A stretch of 45,674 nt of DNA from Oscillospiraceae bacterium (GTDB lineage: Bacteria; Bacillota; Clostridia; Oscillospirales; CAG-272). The stretch is taken from assembly GCA_015064065.1 (NCBI GenBank), contig SVSY01000003.1, forward strand, positions 1 to 45,674. Reading direction: 5' to 3'. Of the stretch, positions 23,593-31,190 are shown piece after piece; position 1 is the stretch's first letter, and every line of letters starts with the position of its first letter. The notes beneath the pieces are model-generated. The model was given only the letters and a program-made list of their open reading frames with translations, searched no databases and had not been told where the DNA came from. The translations under genes and the position numbers were made by a program.

Positions 23593-24891
23593 ATGACCTA
23601 CAACAAAAAATCAGTTGAAGACATTGACGTAGCCGGCAAGAGAGTTCTTGTACGTTGCGATTTCAATGTACCCCTCAAGGACGGTGTTATCACCTCCGAC
23701 AAGAGAATCGTAGAAGCACTTCCCACTATCAAATATCTTCTTGAAAAGGGTTGCAAGGTAGTTCTTTGCTCTCACATGGGCAAGCCTCACGCAATCTTCA
23801 CCGAGGGCTTCGGTCTTACCAAGAAGGAAAAGGCAAAGGTTGAGGCTCTTCCCGCAGAGGAGCAGGCAGCAGCAAAGGCTGAGCTTTTGGCAAAGGCAGC
23901 TGTTGAAGACAAGAAGAAGTTCACACTCAAGCCCGTTGCAGCACGTCTTAACGAGCTTCTCGGCGACAAGGTCACCTTCGCAGAGGACATCGTAGGCGAG
24001 GACGCAAAGGCTAAGGTAGCAGCTCTCGAGGCAGGAAAGGCAGTTCTTATCGAGAACGTTCGTTTTGATGCAAGAGAGACCAAGAACGGTGCAGACTTCG
24101 CTAAGGAGCTTGCAGATTTTGCTGATATTTACGTAAACGACGCATTCGGCTCTGCTCACAGAGCACACGCTTCTACCGCAGGCGTAGCTGCATATCTTCC
24201 TGCAGTTTGCGGTTACCTCATTCAGAAGGAGATCGGCGTTATGGGTAAGGCTCTTGCTGATCCCGCACGTCCCTTCGTTGCTATCCTTGGCGGTGCTAAG
24301 GTCTCCGATAAGATCGGCGTTATCAATAACCTTCTCGAGAAGGTTGACACTCTTATCATCGGCGGCGGTATGGCTTACACCTTCTTCAAGGCTGCAGGTC
24401 ACGACGTTGGAACCTCTCTTTGCGAAGAAGACAAGCTCGACCTCGCTAACGAGATGGTCGCAAAGGCAAAGGCAAAGGGCGTTAACTTTATGATCCCCGT
24501 TGACAACGTAGTTGCTACCGAGTACGACGAGAACGCAGAGTACAAGCTCGTTAACTCCGACGATATTCCTGATGGCTGGATGGGTCTTGACATCGGTCCT
24601 GCAACCCGCGAGCTCTTCGCAAACGCTATCAAGGGCGCAGGCACTGTTGTTTGGAACGGTCCTATGGGCGTTTCTGAGTGGAAGAATTTTGCAGCAGGTA
24701 CTGAGGCAGTTGCAGCAGCAGTTGCTGATTCCGGCGCTATCTCCATCATCGGCGGCGGCGACTCCGCAGCAGCAGTTGAGAAGCTCGGCTTTGCTTCCAG
24801 AATGACTCACATCTCCACCGGCGGCGGCGCTTCTCTCGAGTTCCTCGAGGGTAAGGATCTTCCCGGTATCTCCTGCCTCCTCAATAAGTAA
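23593..24891 (+). CDS. pgk: Phosphoglycerate kinase with an internal insert
   Basis: Glycolytic enzyme making ATP from 1,3-bisphosphoglycerate. Motifs: [15 protein letters not shown] at 17-31, SHMGKP at 60-65, [32 protein letters not shown], and [13 protein letters not shown] with a final [14 protein letters not shown]. At 432 residues it is about 35 longer than usual (near 395). The extra residues lie at 66-109, between SHMGKP and [10 protein letters not shown], where most enzymes have only eight or nine; they are Ala/Glu/Lys-rich and probably helical ([20 protein letters not shown]). AAAGGTGG precedes the ATG. Codon use is strongly biased, as for highly expressed genes. tpiA follows after 20 bases. 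Confidence 0.96.
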   Translation: MTYNKKSVEDIDVAGKRVLVRCDFNVPLKDGVITSDKRIVEALPTIKYLLEKGCKVVLCSHMGKPHAIFTEGFGLTKKEKAKVEALPAEEQAAAKAELLAKAAVEDKKKFTLKPVAARLNELLGDKVTFAEDIVGEDAKAKVAALEAGKAVLIENVRFDARETKNGADFAKELADFADIYVNDAFGSAHRAHASTAGVAAYLPAVCGYLIQKEIGVMGKALADPARPFVAILGGAKVSDKIGVINNLLEKVDTLIIGGGMAYTFFKAAGHDVGTSLCEEDKLDLANEMVAKAKAKGVNFMIPVDNVVATEYDENAEYKLVNSDDIPDGWMGLDIGPATRELFANAIKGAGTVVWNGPMGVSEWKNFAAGTEAVAAAVADSGAISIIGGGDSAAAVEKLGFASRMTHISTGGGASLEFLEGKDLPGISCLLNK

Positions 24892-24911
24892 TTTAAAGAG
24901 AGGTAGAAAAG

Positions 24912-25679
24912 ATGAATCCCGCAAAGAGAAGAACAGTTATCGCAGGTAACTGGAAGATGAATATGACCCCCAAGAGTGCGGCTGCACTTATTGAGGAGAT
25001 GAAGCCTCTCGTTGCAGGCAAGGATGCTTGTGACGTAGTACTTTGCGTTCCCGCGATCGATATCCCCGCTGCAGTTGAGGCTGCTAAGGGCTCTAACATC
25101 AAGATCGGTGCAGAGAACGTGCATTTCAAGGCTTCGGGTGCATACACCGGTGAAATATCCGCAGATATGCTCGTTGAGGCAGGCGTAGAGTACGTTGTTA
25201 TCGGACACAGCGAGAGACGTCAGTACTTTGCTGAGACCGACCAGACCGTAAATCTTCGCACGCTTGCGGCTCTTAACGCAGGACTTAAGGCTATCGTTTG
25301 TGTCGGTGAGACCCTTGAGCAGAGAGAGCTCGGCTATACCGAGACCCTTCTCAAGTTCCAGACCAAGATGGCTCTTACCAACGTAAGCGCAGAGCAGCTC
25401 AAGAACGTTATCGTAGCTTACGAGCCTGTTTGGGCTATCGGAACAGGCGTAACTGCAACCGCAGATCAGGCTGACGAGGGCAACGGATTTGTTCGTGCCG
25501 CTATCGCTGAAGCTTACGGTGCAGATGTCGCAGAGACTGTTACGGTCCAGTACGGAGGTTCTATGAACGACGCTAACGCAGCAGAGCTCCTCGCAAAGAC
25601 CAACGTTGACGGCGGACTTATCGGCGGAGCATCGCTCGTTGCTAAAAAGTTCGGTGCTATCGTTGACGCCGCTCAGTAA
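24912..25679 (+). CDS. tpiA: Triosephosphate isomerase
   Basis: Interconverts dihydroxyacetone phosphate and glyceraldehyde 3-phosphate. The 255-residue protein has the catalytic residues in their usual settings: Lys in AGNWKMN (near 15), His in IGHSERRQYF (near 98), Glu in AYEPVWAIGTG (near 170), plus the phosphate loop VQYGGSMN and GGLIGGASL. AAAGAGAGG precedes the ATG. Co-transcribed with pgk and closed by a terminator. Confidence 0.98.
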   Translation: MNPAKRRTVIAGNWKMNMTPKSAAALIEEMKPLVAGKDACDVVLCVPAIDIPAAVEAAKGSNIKIGAENVHFKASGAYTGEISADMLVEAGVEYVVIGHSERRQYFAETDQTVNLRTLAALNAGLKAIVCVGETLEQRELGYTETLLKFQTKMALTNVSAEQLKNVIVAYEPVWAIGTGVTATADQADEGNGFVRAAIAEAYGADVAETVTVQYGGSMNDANAAELLAKTNVDGGLIGGASLVAKKFGAIVDAAQ

Positions 25680-25695
25680 TTTGTAAATAAATATG

Positions 25696-25736
25696 AAAAA
25701 ACGAAGTTCGGGATCTTTCGAGCTTCGTTTTTTTAC
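25696..25736 (+). terminator. Terminator of pgk-tpiA
   Basis: AAACGAAGTTCG pairs with CGAGCTTCGTTT (one wobble) over an eight-base loop, ending in a run of seven T. Confidence 0.88.
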
Positions 25737-25746
25737 TTTATTGCTA

Positions 25747-25775
25747 TTGCAAAAGCGATAAAAATGTGTTATACT
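25747..25775 (+). promoter_or_regulatory. Promoter of rbfA-nrnA
   Basis: TTGCAA (25747-25752), 17 bases, TATACT (25770-25775), 38 bases before rbfA. Confidence 0.65.
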
Positions 25776-25812
25776 ATACGTGCATAAAAATAAGTAAAAC
25801 GTAAGGATAGAT

Positions 25813-26184
25813 ATGGCAAACTACAGAAAAGGAAGAATAAACGACGAAGTAAAAAAGGAGCTCTCGCAGATATTGCGTGAGGTCAAGGACCCAAGACTTA
25901 CCGATGCTTTCATAAGCATAACGGCAGTGGAGGTAACGGGAGATCTTAAATTCGCAAAGGTATATTACTCTGCGATGATGGGAGATAAGAAAGAGGTCGC
26001 AAAAGGGCTTAAGTCCTCCGCGGGATATATCCGCCGTGAGATAGCAAGACGTCTCAATCTGCGTATGACTCCCGAATTCAGCTTCTACGAGGATCATTCG
26101 ATAGAGCACGGCGCGCACATCTCGAAGCTTCTCAACGGTATCGAGATAACGCCCGAAGAGACGGAAGGGGAAGATAATGATTGA
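25813..26184 (+). CDS. rbfA: Ribosome-binding factor A
   Basis: A 123-residue KH-fold protein that helps mature the 30S subunit near the 5' end of 16S rRNA. Family signatures: RINDEVKKELSQILREVKDPRL, VEVTGDLKFAKVYYS, LKSSAGYIRREIARRLNLRMTPEF and SIEHGAHISKLL. AAGGATAG lies before the ATG. Its stop overlaps the start of nrnA by eight bases; rbfA-nrnA pairing is common in Firmicutes. Confidence 0.96.
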   Translation: MANYRKGRINDEVKKELSQILREVKDPRLTDAFISITAVEVTGDLKFAKVYYSAMMGDKKEVAKGLKSSAGYIRREIARRLNLRMTPEFSFYEDHSIEHGAHISKLLNGIEITPEETEGEDND

Positions 26185-27175
26185 TCATTTCCGTAAGCTC
26201 TCGCTCGAACAGATCGCAGACGAGCTCTTAAAACCGAAAAAAACGCTCGTGCTCTTTCACGTGCGCTCTGATGCCGATGCAGTAGGCTCTGCATTTGCTT
26301 TGCGCGAGCTTTTACGCGTTATGGGAGTGCCTGTGTATTGTGCGTGCTCCGAGGAGATTCCCGAAAGACTCGTGTTCCTTATGGACGGAGCGCAGGGAAG
26401 CGTCCTTTTGGATGATGATATGATAATAGACTACGAGCGCATCGTGACGGTCGACTCCGCGTCACCTTCACAGCTGGGCTCGCTCTTTTCGCGCTTGCAT
26501 AAGGACGTCGACATTATGATAGATCACCACGCGGCAGGCAGTGCCTATGCCGACAATTACATAGATCCTTCGGCGGCGGCTACGGGAGAGATAATATACG
26601 AGCTTGCAGAGATATTTCTCAAGAGAGGAGATATCGAGCAGATACCTATGCGCGTGATGAGCTGCGTCTACGCCGCGATAAATTCGGATACGGGTAGCTT
26701 CAGGTTTTCCAATACCACGCCTAAAACTATGTGTATAGCGGCTGAGCTTATGGAAAACGGAGTTGATTTTTCGACGATAAATTCATTACTCTACGATTCG
26801 AAGTCGCTTGTTCAGCTTAAGGCAGAGGGTGAGGCTATGCGCTCATTGCGCCTTTATGCAGACGGACAGGTGGCATCCGCGGTCTTCCCGTTCTCGCTTA
26901 AGGAAGAGCTTGGGGCAGAGGATGAGCATCTTGAAACGCTCATCGACGTTGTGCGCTCGGTCAGCGGGGTAGAGGTAGCCTTTGTAGTCAAGCAGTCGAC
27001 GAATGAGCCGCGCTTCCGCGTGTCTTTGCGTTCGAAAAATGACGTTGACGTCTCGGCAATATGCGCAAGATTCGGCGGCGGAGGTCACAAACGAGCCGCA
27101 GGTTGTACGGTCGAAGCTGACAGCGCAGAAGAAGCAAACGAGATCGTTCTCAACGAGATATTGAAAAGAATTTAA
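26177..27175 (+). CDS. nrnA: DHH-family nanoRNase / pAp phosphatase
   Basis: A 332-residue DHH/DHHA1 phosphoesterase that degrades short RNA oligomers and dephosphorylates 3'-phosphoadenosine 5'-phosphate. Metal motifs: HVRSDADAVGSA near 31-42, VTVDSASPSQLG, MIDHHAAG near 115 and the C-terminal RNA-binding GGGGHKRAAGC near 300. A start at 26177 overlaps rbfA, with GGAAGGGGAAG just upstream as ribosome site. Cytoplasmic; coupled to rbfA. Confidence 0.94.
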   Translation: MIDHFRKLSLEQIADELLKPKKTLVLFHVRSDADAVGSAFALRELLRVMGVPVYCACSEEIPERLVFLMDGAQGSVLLDDDMIIDYERIVTVDSASPSQLGSLFSRLHKDVDIMIDHHAAGSAYADNYIDPSAAATGEIIYELAEIFLKRGDIEQIPMRVMSCVYAAINSDTGSFRFSNTTPKTMCIAAELMENGVDFSTINSLLYDSKSLVQLKAEGEAMRSLRLYADGQVASAVFPFSLKEELGAEDEHLETLIDVVRSVSGVEVAFVVKQSTNEPRFRVSLRSKNDVDVSAICARFGGGGHKRAAGCTVEADSAEEANEIVLNEILKRI

Positions 27176-27180
27176 AGTAC

Positions 27181-27217
27181 TTGCACCGCGCATTTTGCGC
27201 GGTGCAAAATTTTTTCA
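27181..27217 (+). terminator. Terminator of rbfA-nrnA
   Basis: TTGCACCGCGC pairs perfectly with GCGCGGTGCAA over a five-base loop, then AA and seven T. Confidence 0.92.
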
Positions 27218-27236
27218 AAAAATTTCAAAAAAACCA

Positions 27237-27265
27237 TTGACAAAAAGAAATAATTGTGATATCAT
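27237..27265 (+). promoter_or_regulatory. Promoter of the SPFH gene
   Basis: TTGACA (27237-27242), 17 bases, TATCAT (27260-27265). Confidence 0.75.
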
Positions 27266-27304
27266 TTTAATATCAAATAGATCAAAAGACTTTAGGAGGT
27301 CGCT

Positions 27305-28327
27305 ATGGAAGAAAAAATTTTGAAAAAATCTAAAAACGGAATGCTCGTTCTCGTTCTGGATCTGCTTTTGCTCGTCGCGGCACTTGCGGGTGTGATCTGC
27401 GGCGGAATACTTCTCGACGAAGGTGTTGCTATCGGCGGATTGCTTTTTGGTGTCGCTATCGTGCTGCTTTTCGTTGGCTGGATACCCCTCTGCGGGCTTC
27501 GCGTTCTCAAGCCTCAGGAAGCACTCGTTCTCACGCTTTTCGGTAAGTATATAGGCACTCTCAAGGGAGAGGGCTTTTATGCGGTAAATCCCTTTTGCAG
27601 CTCTGTAAACCCCGCGGCTAACACAAAGCTCAATCAGAGCGGAGACGTTACCACCAAGCGTTTTGGTGCGGCGAAGGAGGGAAGTGCTGAGGCTATCAAC
27701 GTTTCCCTTGAGAGCAAAAAGATATCACTCAAGATAATGACTCTCAACAACAACCGTCAGAAGATAAACGATTGCCTTGGCAATCCCGTAGAGATAGGAA
27801 TTGCTGTTACTTGGAGGATCGTTGATACCGCAAAGGCTGTATTCAACGTAGACAACTATAAGGAATATCTCTCGCTTCAGTGCGACAGTGCACTTCGCAA
27901 CGTAGTAAGGATCTACCCTTACGACGTAGCGCCCAACGTTGACACCACGGGTGACGGTCTGGCAGACGAGGGAAGCCTTCGCGGTTCGAGCGACGTAGTA
28001 GCAGACCGTATCCGCGGCGAGATACAGGAGCGCGTTATTGAGGCAGGCATAGAGATAGTTGAAGCAAGAATAACCTATCTTGCATATGCTCCCGAGATAG
28101 CGGCAGTAATGCTCCAGCGTCAGCAGGCATCTGCTATCATAGACGCAAGAAAGATGATCGTTGACGGCGCTGTCGGAATGGTAGAGATGGCACTTAACAG
28201 ACTTTCTGAGAATAACACTATAGAGCTCGATGAGGAAAGAAAAGCCGCAATGGTATCCAATCTTCTCGTTGTACTCTGCGGCAACCGTGATGCACAGCCC
28301 GTAGTAAATTCGGGTAGCTTGTATTGA
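27305..28327 (+). CDS. SPFH/Band 7 domain membrane protein
   Basis: A 340-residue stomatin/flotillin-like protein. Two adjacent hydrophobic helices (about 13-37 and 41-62) anchor the N-terminus; the SPFH domain follows from [28 protein letters not shown] to about residue 260, then a helical tail ending with a short polar C-terminus. Family members form ring-like scaffolds in membrane microdomains; the specific role here is unknown. AGGAGGTCGCT lies before the ATG. A small Arc-like gene follows 11 bases after its stop, a pairing I associate with clostridial SPFH genes. Confidence 0.92.
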   Translation: MEEKILKKSKNGMLVLVLDLLLLVAALAGVICGGILLDEGVAIGGLLFGVAIVLLFVGWIPLCGLRVLKPQEALVLTLFGKYIGTLKGEGFYAVNPFCSSVNPAANTKLNQSGDVTTKRFGAAKEGSAEAINVSLESKKISLKIMTLNNNRQKINDCLGNPVEIGIAVTWRIVDTAKAVFNVDNYKEYLSLQCDSALRNVVRIYPYDVAPNVDTTGDGLADEGSLRGSSDVVADRIRGEIQERVIEAGIEIVEARITYLAYAPEIAAVMLQRQQASAIIDARKMIVDGAVGMVEMALNRLSENNTIELDEERKAAMVSNLLVVLCGNRDAQPVVNSGSLY

Positions 28328-28338
28328 TCGGTGACGTT

Positions 28339-28542
28339 ATGAACGATTCACAGAAAAAACAAGTGCCGCTCAGACTGTCCCCAAAGCTTTACGAGGCTAT
28401 AGCCTCGTGGGCAGAGGACGATTTCCGCTCGGTGAACGGGCAGATAGAATATCTGCTCTCCGAATGCGTAAGGCAACGCAAAAAAAATGGGAAGTACGTC
28501 TCTGACGAGATAGACGTACCACCCGAAATAGATATCTCGTAA
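28339..28542 (+). CDS. Arc-like ribbon-helix-helix protein
   Basis: A 67-residue protein with the Arc-repressor pattern: basic strand [42 protein letters not shown], in which VPLRLS is the DNA-contacting strand and the [10 protein letters not shown] helix the dimer core. The first ATG is at 28339; an upstream TTG at 28324 overlaps the SPFH stop and is less likely. Weak ribosome site (CGGTGA). It may regulate its own operon or have a non-DNA role. The hairpin array begins directly downstream. Confidence 0.78.
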   Translation: MNDSQKKQVPLRLSPKLYEAIASWAEDDFRSVNGQIEYLLSECVRQRKKNGKYVSDEIDVPPEIDIS

Positions 28543-28544
28543 AT

Positions 28545-28910
28545 AAAAATGCGTTCTGCTTTAGCGTAGTGTCCTTAAGGACACTACGCAACTAAGTTTG
28601 CCCTTGGGGCAAGTGAAGTTTACTTCGTAAGTGAAGTTATCCTGCGGATAGTGAAGTTTTGCCTTCGGCAAAGTGGGCAAACTTAACTTCACTCGTGCGA
28701 TAGCACGAACTTCACTGCAAAGCAACTTCACTTTCGCGTAAGCGAAAACTTCACTACATTTGCATTTGTGACCACAAATGCAGTGCTTGCAAAGAAAAGA
28801 GGACAGAGAGTGTAAAAACATTCTCTGTCCTTTTCCTGTCGGTAGGTACTATATTCTATTGAACTTAAAACCGTCCTTTAGAGTACAGCCCATTTGCAGA
28901 ACGCATTTTT
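28545..28910. repeat. Hairpin array 1 (GTGAAGTT units) bounded by a 15-bp inverted repeat
   Basis: The gene-free stretch holds 8-mers GTGAAGTT at 28613, 28631 and 28651, then the reverse complement AACTTCAC at 28685, 28708, 28724 and 28747. Between them are unique small palindromes: TACttcGTA, ATCCtgcGGAT, TTTGCCttcGGCAAA, CGTGCgataGCACG, GCaaaGC, TTTCGCgtaaGCGAAA. A central stem TAAGTTTGCCC (28593-28603) / GGGCAAACTTA (28675-28685) closes the left arm. Larger hairpins flank it: GTAGTGTCCT/AGGACACTAC (28566-28587) and GCATTTGTG/CACAAATGC (28762-28781). The whole is bounded by AAAAATGCGTTCTGC (28545-28559) and GCAGAACGCATTTTT (28896-28910). Its nature is not known to me. Confidence 0.88.
28799..28834 (+). 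terminator. Terminator downstream of array 1
   Basis: AGGACAGAGA pairs with TCTCTGTCCT over a short loop and is followed by TTTT. It is the first clear terminator after the SPFH-Arc genes, so the array is probably inside their 3' UTR. Confidence 0.75.
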
Positions 28911-28915
28911 TATAT

Positions 28916-29653
28916 TTATTCGGTAACCGTTTTTTCGGGAACTGTTACAAATCTTATCGACTCGATAACGACGTCGGTCTTGGGCTTGTCGCTTGTGTTG
29001 GTAGCAACTCTTGCAATAGCGTCAACGACTTCAAAGCCGTATACTGTGTAGCCGAAGGTAGCGTATTTTCCGTCAAGGTCGGTCCTCGACTTGTGGCAGA
29101 TATAGAACTGCGAGGAGGCTGAGTCCATATTGCTTCCGCCGCGCGCCATAGCTATAACGCCCTGTCTGTGAGAAAGATTGTTCTCAAATCCGTTTTCGGA
29201 GAATTCTCCTCTTACGGTCTGTGCAGAGCCGCCGTATCCCGTTCCGAGCGGGTCGCCGCCCTGAATTACGAAATTCTTAATAACTCTGTGGAATATAAGA
29301 CCGTCGTAGAATTTTTCGCTGACCAGCTTTTTAAAGTTCTTTACGGTGAGAGGAGCAACGTCGGGGTAGAGTCTTATTACTATCTCACCAAAATCCTTGA
29401 CCGTTATCTTAACGTAGTCGGTCTCGGTAGCTGACTCGTTGATGCCGTAAAGTGTGTCGAGCTTGCTAAAATCAATGTCATCTGCCGCAGGCGCATCGTG
29501 AGGTGCCCAGGTCGGCTTTTCGGTAGGAGCTTCGGTCGCCGCCGTTGAACCGTTTGAGGAAGTAGTTTCGACGGGTACATCTTCGGTATTGCACGCAGTA
29601 AGCGTGAGTATGAGCATAATTGCTACGAGAATAAGCGATATTGTTTTTTTCAT
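28916..29653 (-). CDS. Cyclophilin-type peptidyl-prolyl isomerase lipoprotein
   Basis: A 245-residue secreted lipoprotein with signal peptide and lipobox LTAC, a Thr/Pro-rich linker, then a cyclophilin domain from about residue 80. Landmarks: FGEIVIRLYPDVAPLTVKNF, FYDGLIFHRVIKNFVIQGGDPLGTGYGG, GVIAMARGG..MDSASSQFYI and FGYTVYGFEVVDAI. The catalytic Arg is in FHRVIKNFVIQGG. It assists folding of proteins outside the membrane. The ATG at 29653 has ACGGAG upstream; the longer frame runs into the promoter. Confidence 0.94.
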   Translation of the reverse strand: MKKTISLILVAIMLILTLTACNTEDVPVETTSSNGSTAATEAPTEKPTWAPHDAPAADDIDFSKLDTLYGINESATETDYVKITVKDFGEIVIRLYPDVAPLTVKNFKKLVSEKFYDGLIFHRVIKNFVIQGGDPLGTGYGGSAQTVRGEFSENGFENNLSHRQGVIAMARGGSNMDSASSQFYICHKSRTDLDGKYATFGYTVYGFEVVDAIARVATNTSDKPKTDVVIESIRFVTVPEKTVTE

Positions 29654-29687
29654 TTTGTAAACTCCGTTTCTTTGTACTTTAAAATAT

Positions 29688-29716
29688 ATTATAGCAGAAT
29701 ATACCCGCGTTGTCAA
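29688..29716 (-). promoter_or_regulatory. Promoter of the cyclophilin gene
   Basis: Reverse strand: TTGACA, 17 bases, TATAAT; perfect consensus, 34 bases before the start. Confidence 0.9.
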
Positions 29717-29773
29717 TAGAAAGCGCTCAATAACATATGTTATGGCAAAAAAGGATATAATAAAAAGGGGGTG

Positions 29774-30853
29774 ATGATTACGGATAATTGGCAAACACGT
29801 GCCGCAAAGCTTTTTTGTACGGTCATAGCGCTTATTGGGACGTATCTTATCGTTAAATACGTGCTTGTTGTGATACTTCCTTTTTTAGTCGCATTTGCTG
29901 CCGCACTGCCTATGAGTGCCCTCGCTAAAAAAGCTTCAGTTCGTTTTGGAGGAAAAGAGAAGGATTGGGCGGTGTTTGCTGTGGCAGGTCTTTGGACGGG
30001 CGTAGCCGTCGCCTTTTTCGCTTTTTTTAAGAAGCTTTGCGTTGAGGCTGTGGAACTTTTTGAATACTTTGGAGATAATATAGACTCCATAAGTGAGAGT
30101 ATACGGGCGATCTTCGAAAAAGTGCTATTTCTGCTTGAAAAATTACCGTTTATAAATCGGTTTATCGAAGGAGAGACGGGAGTTGAGCTTGGCAATATGC
30201 TAAAGACGATATTCGAAAGGGTACTCGAGTCCGTAGGAAGTGCAGCGGCTAAGGCTGTGAGTGCGCTTGCTTTGGGAACACCGAGATTTGCCGTCGGCTG
30301 TGTCGTGGCTGTCATATCGAGCTTCTATTTTTGTAAGGATATGCGGAAAATAAAGAGTTTTTTGTACGACCGTATACCAAGCTCCGTCAAAAAAAGAAGC
30401 AAATGGAGACCTAAGGATATAGCCAATGGGTTTAAGGGCTATGCCAAAGCTTATTTTAAACTTTATTTGGTAATATTTTTTACGGTTTTTGCGGGACTTT
30501 TATTGCTCGGCAGACAATACGCATTTGTTGTGGCTTTACTGCTCGCTTTTCTTGATATGCTACCCCTGATGAGCGCAGGGATATTGCTCGCCGTGTGGGG
30601 CGGCGTGCTCGTTTTGCAGGGAGCGACGGGCGCAGGCATCGGATTGATGGTACTCGCGATAATCGTATTCCTGATAAAGCAGATATGCGAAGCTAAATTT
30701 ATAGGCAAGGAGCTTGGCGTTCACCCGCTCGTCTCGCTCGCAGTAACTTATATAGGGTTACGAGTTTTTGGACTTTGGGGAATAGTGATATCTCCGATAA
30801 TGATATTTGTTACGGGAAAGTGGGGAAGTGAAATGCTGACTTCACAAAAATAG
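29774..30853 (+). CDS. ytvI: AI-2E family membrane protein, YtvI-like sporulation protein
   Basis: A 359-residue integral membrane protein with about eight helices and the AI-2E family layout: an N-terminal helix pair, a long soluble segment (about 90-170), then the conserved half with GFKGYAKAYFKLYLVIFFTVFAGLLLL, AFLDMLPLMSAGILLAVWG and KFIGKELGVHPLVSLAVTYIGLRVFGLWGIVISP. The LDMLP and ELGVHPL signatures match YtvI of spore formers, fitting the spoIIA operon nearby. AAAAGGGGGTG precedes the start; GTG 29771 and ATG 29774 are both possible. Confidence 0.86.
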   Translation: MITDNWQTRAAKLFCTVIALIGTYLIVKYVLVVILPFLVAFAAALPMSALAKKASVRFGGKEKDWAVFAVAGLWTGVAVAFFAFFKKLCVEAVELFEYFGDNIDSISESIRAIFEKVLFLLEKLPFINRFIEGETGVELGNMLKTIFERVLESVGSAAAKAVSALALGTPRFAVGCVVAVISSFYFCKDMRKIKSFLYDRIPSSVKKRSKWRPKDIANGFKGYAKAYFKLYLVIFFTVFAGLLLLGRQYAFVVALLLAFLDMLPLMSAGILLAVWGGVLVLQGATGAGIGLMVLAIIVFLIKQICEAKFIGKELGVHPLVSLAVTYIGLRVFGLWGIVISPIMIFVTGKWGSEMLTSQK

Positions 30854-30981
30854 ATCTTCGAAATGATGGGTTGAAAATCATAGTCCGGCAAAAAAAGCTA
30901 AGCTTTTTGCCTGATATATAATATAATTGTGGTTTTTTTGTGATAAAAATTCAAAAAAGGTTCAAAAATATCAAAATTGAC

Positions 30982-31010
30982 TTGACAACGGCGAAAAATA
31001 GTGATATAAT
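30982..31010 (+). promoter_or_regulatory. Consensus promoter of the opp operon
   Basis: TTGACA (30982-30987), 17 bases, TATAAT (31005-31010). The leader that follows is about 175 bases long. The 120 bases between ytvI and this promoter hold only a small AAAAAGCTaAGCTTTTT palindrome near 30893-30909. Confidence 0.9.
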
Positions 31011-31055
31011 TGTTCCGTACGTTAGTATGGCGAACTGTATATTTGATAGAAAAGT

Positions 31056-31111
31056 AAATGGGGGGACCCCCATTTATGCTATGCACCTGCGGTGCATAGC
31101 ATAATATCACT
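31056..31111 (+). repeat. Two hairpins and a single AATATCACT unit in the opp leader
   Basis: AAATGGGG/CCCCATTT (31056-31075) is followed at once by a perfect 12-bp hairpin ATGCTATGCACC/GGTGCATAGCAT (31076-31102) and then AATATCACT (31103-31111). That 9-mer is the reverse-complement unit of array 2, so this looks like a solitary member of the same repeat family placed inside a 5' UTR. Confidence 0.7.
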
Positions 31112-31190
31112 GTCTGCTTTTCTTTGAAAATACGGTTTACAGCGGCGTATAGTACCATATCAAATTTAAAAATTTAAGGAGGCTTTTAAA

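Noticed and set aside
23611..24924. 437-codon reverse frame opposite pgk
   Set aside because: Cys/Leu-rich shadow of a highly biased glycolytic gene, without motif or start signal.
28561..28821. Array 1 as a CRISPR or as a coding region (86-codon reverse frame)
   Set aside because: Repeat unit is only 8 bases, spacers are 7-16-base palindromes, the array inverts halfway and no cas genes are near. The translated frame is merely the repeat read through.
28545..28910. Array 1 as a classical MITE or insertion sequence
   Set aside because: It has 15-bp terminal inverted repeats, but I see no target-site duplication and no transposase, so I list it as a repeat only.
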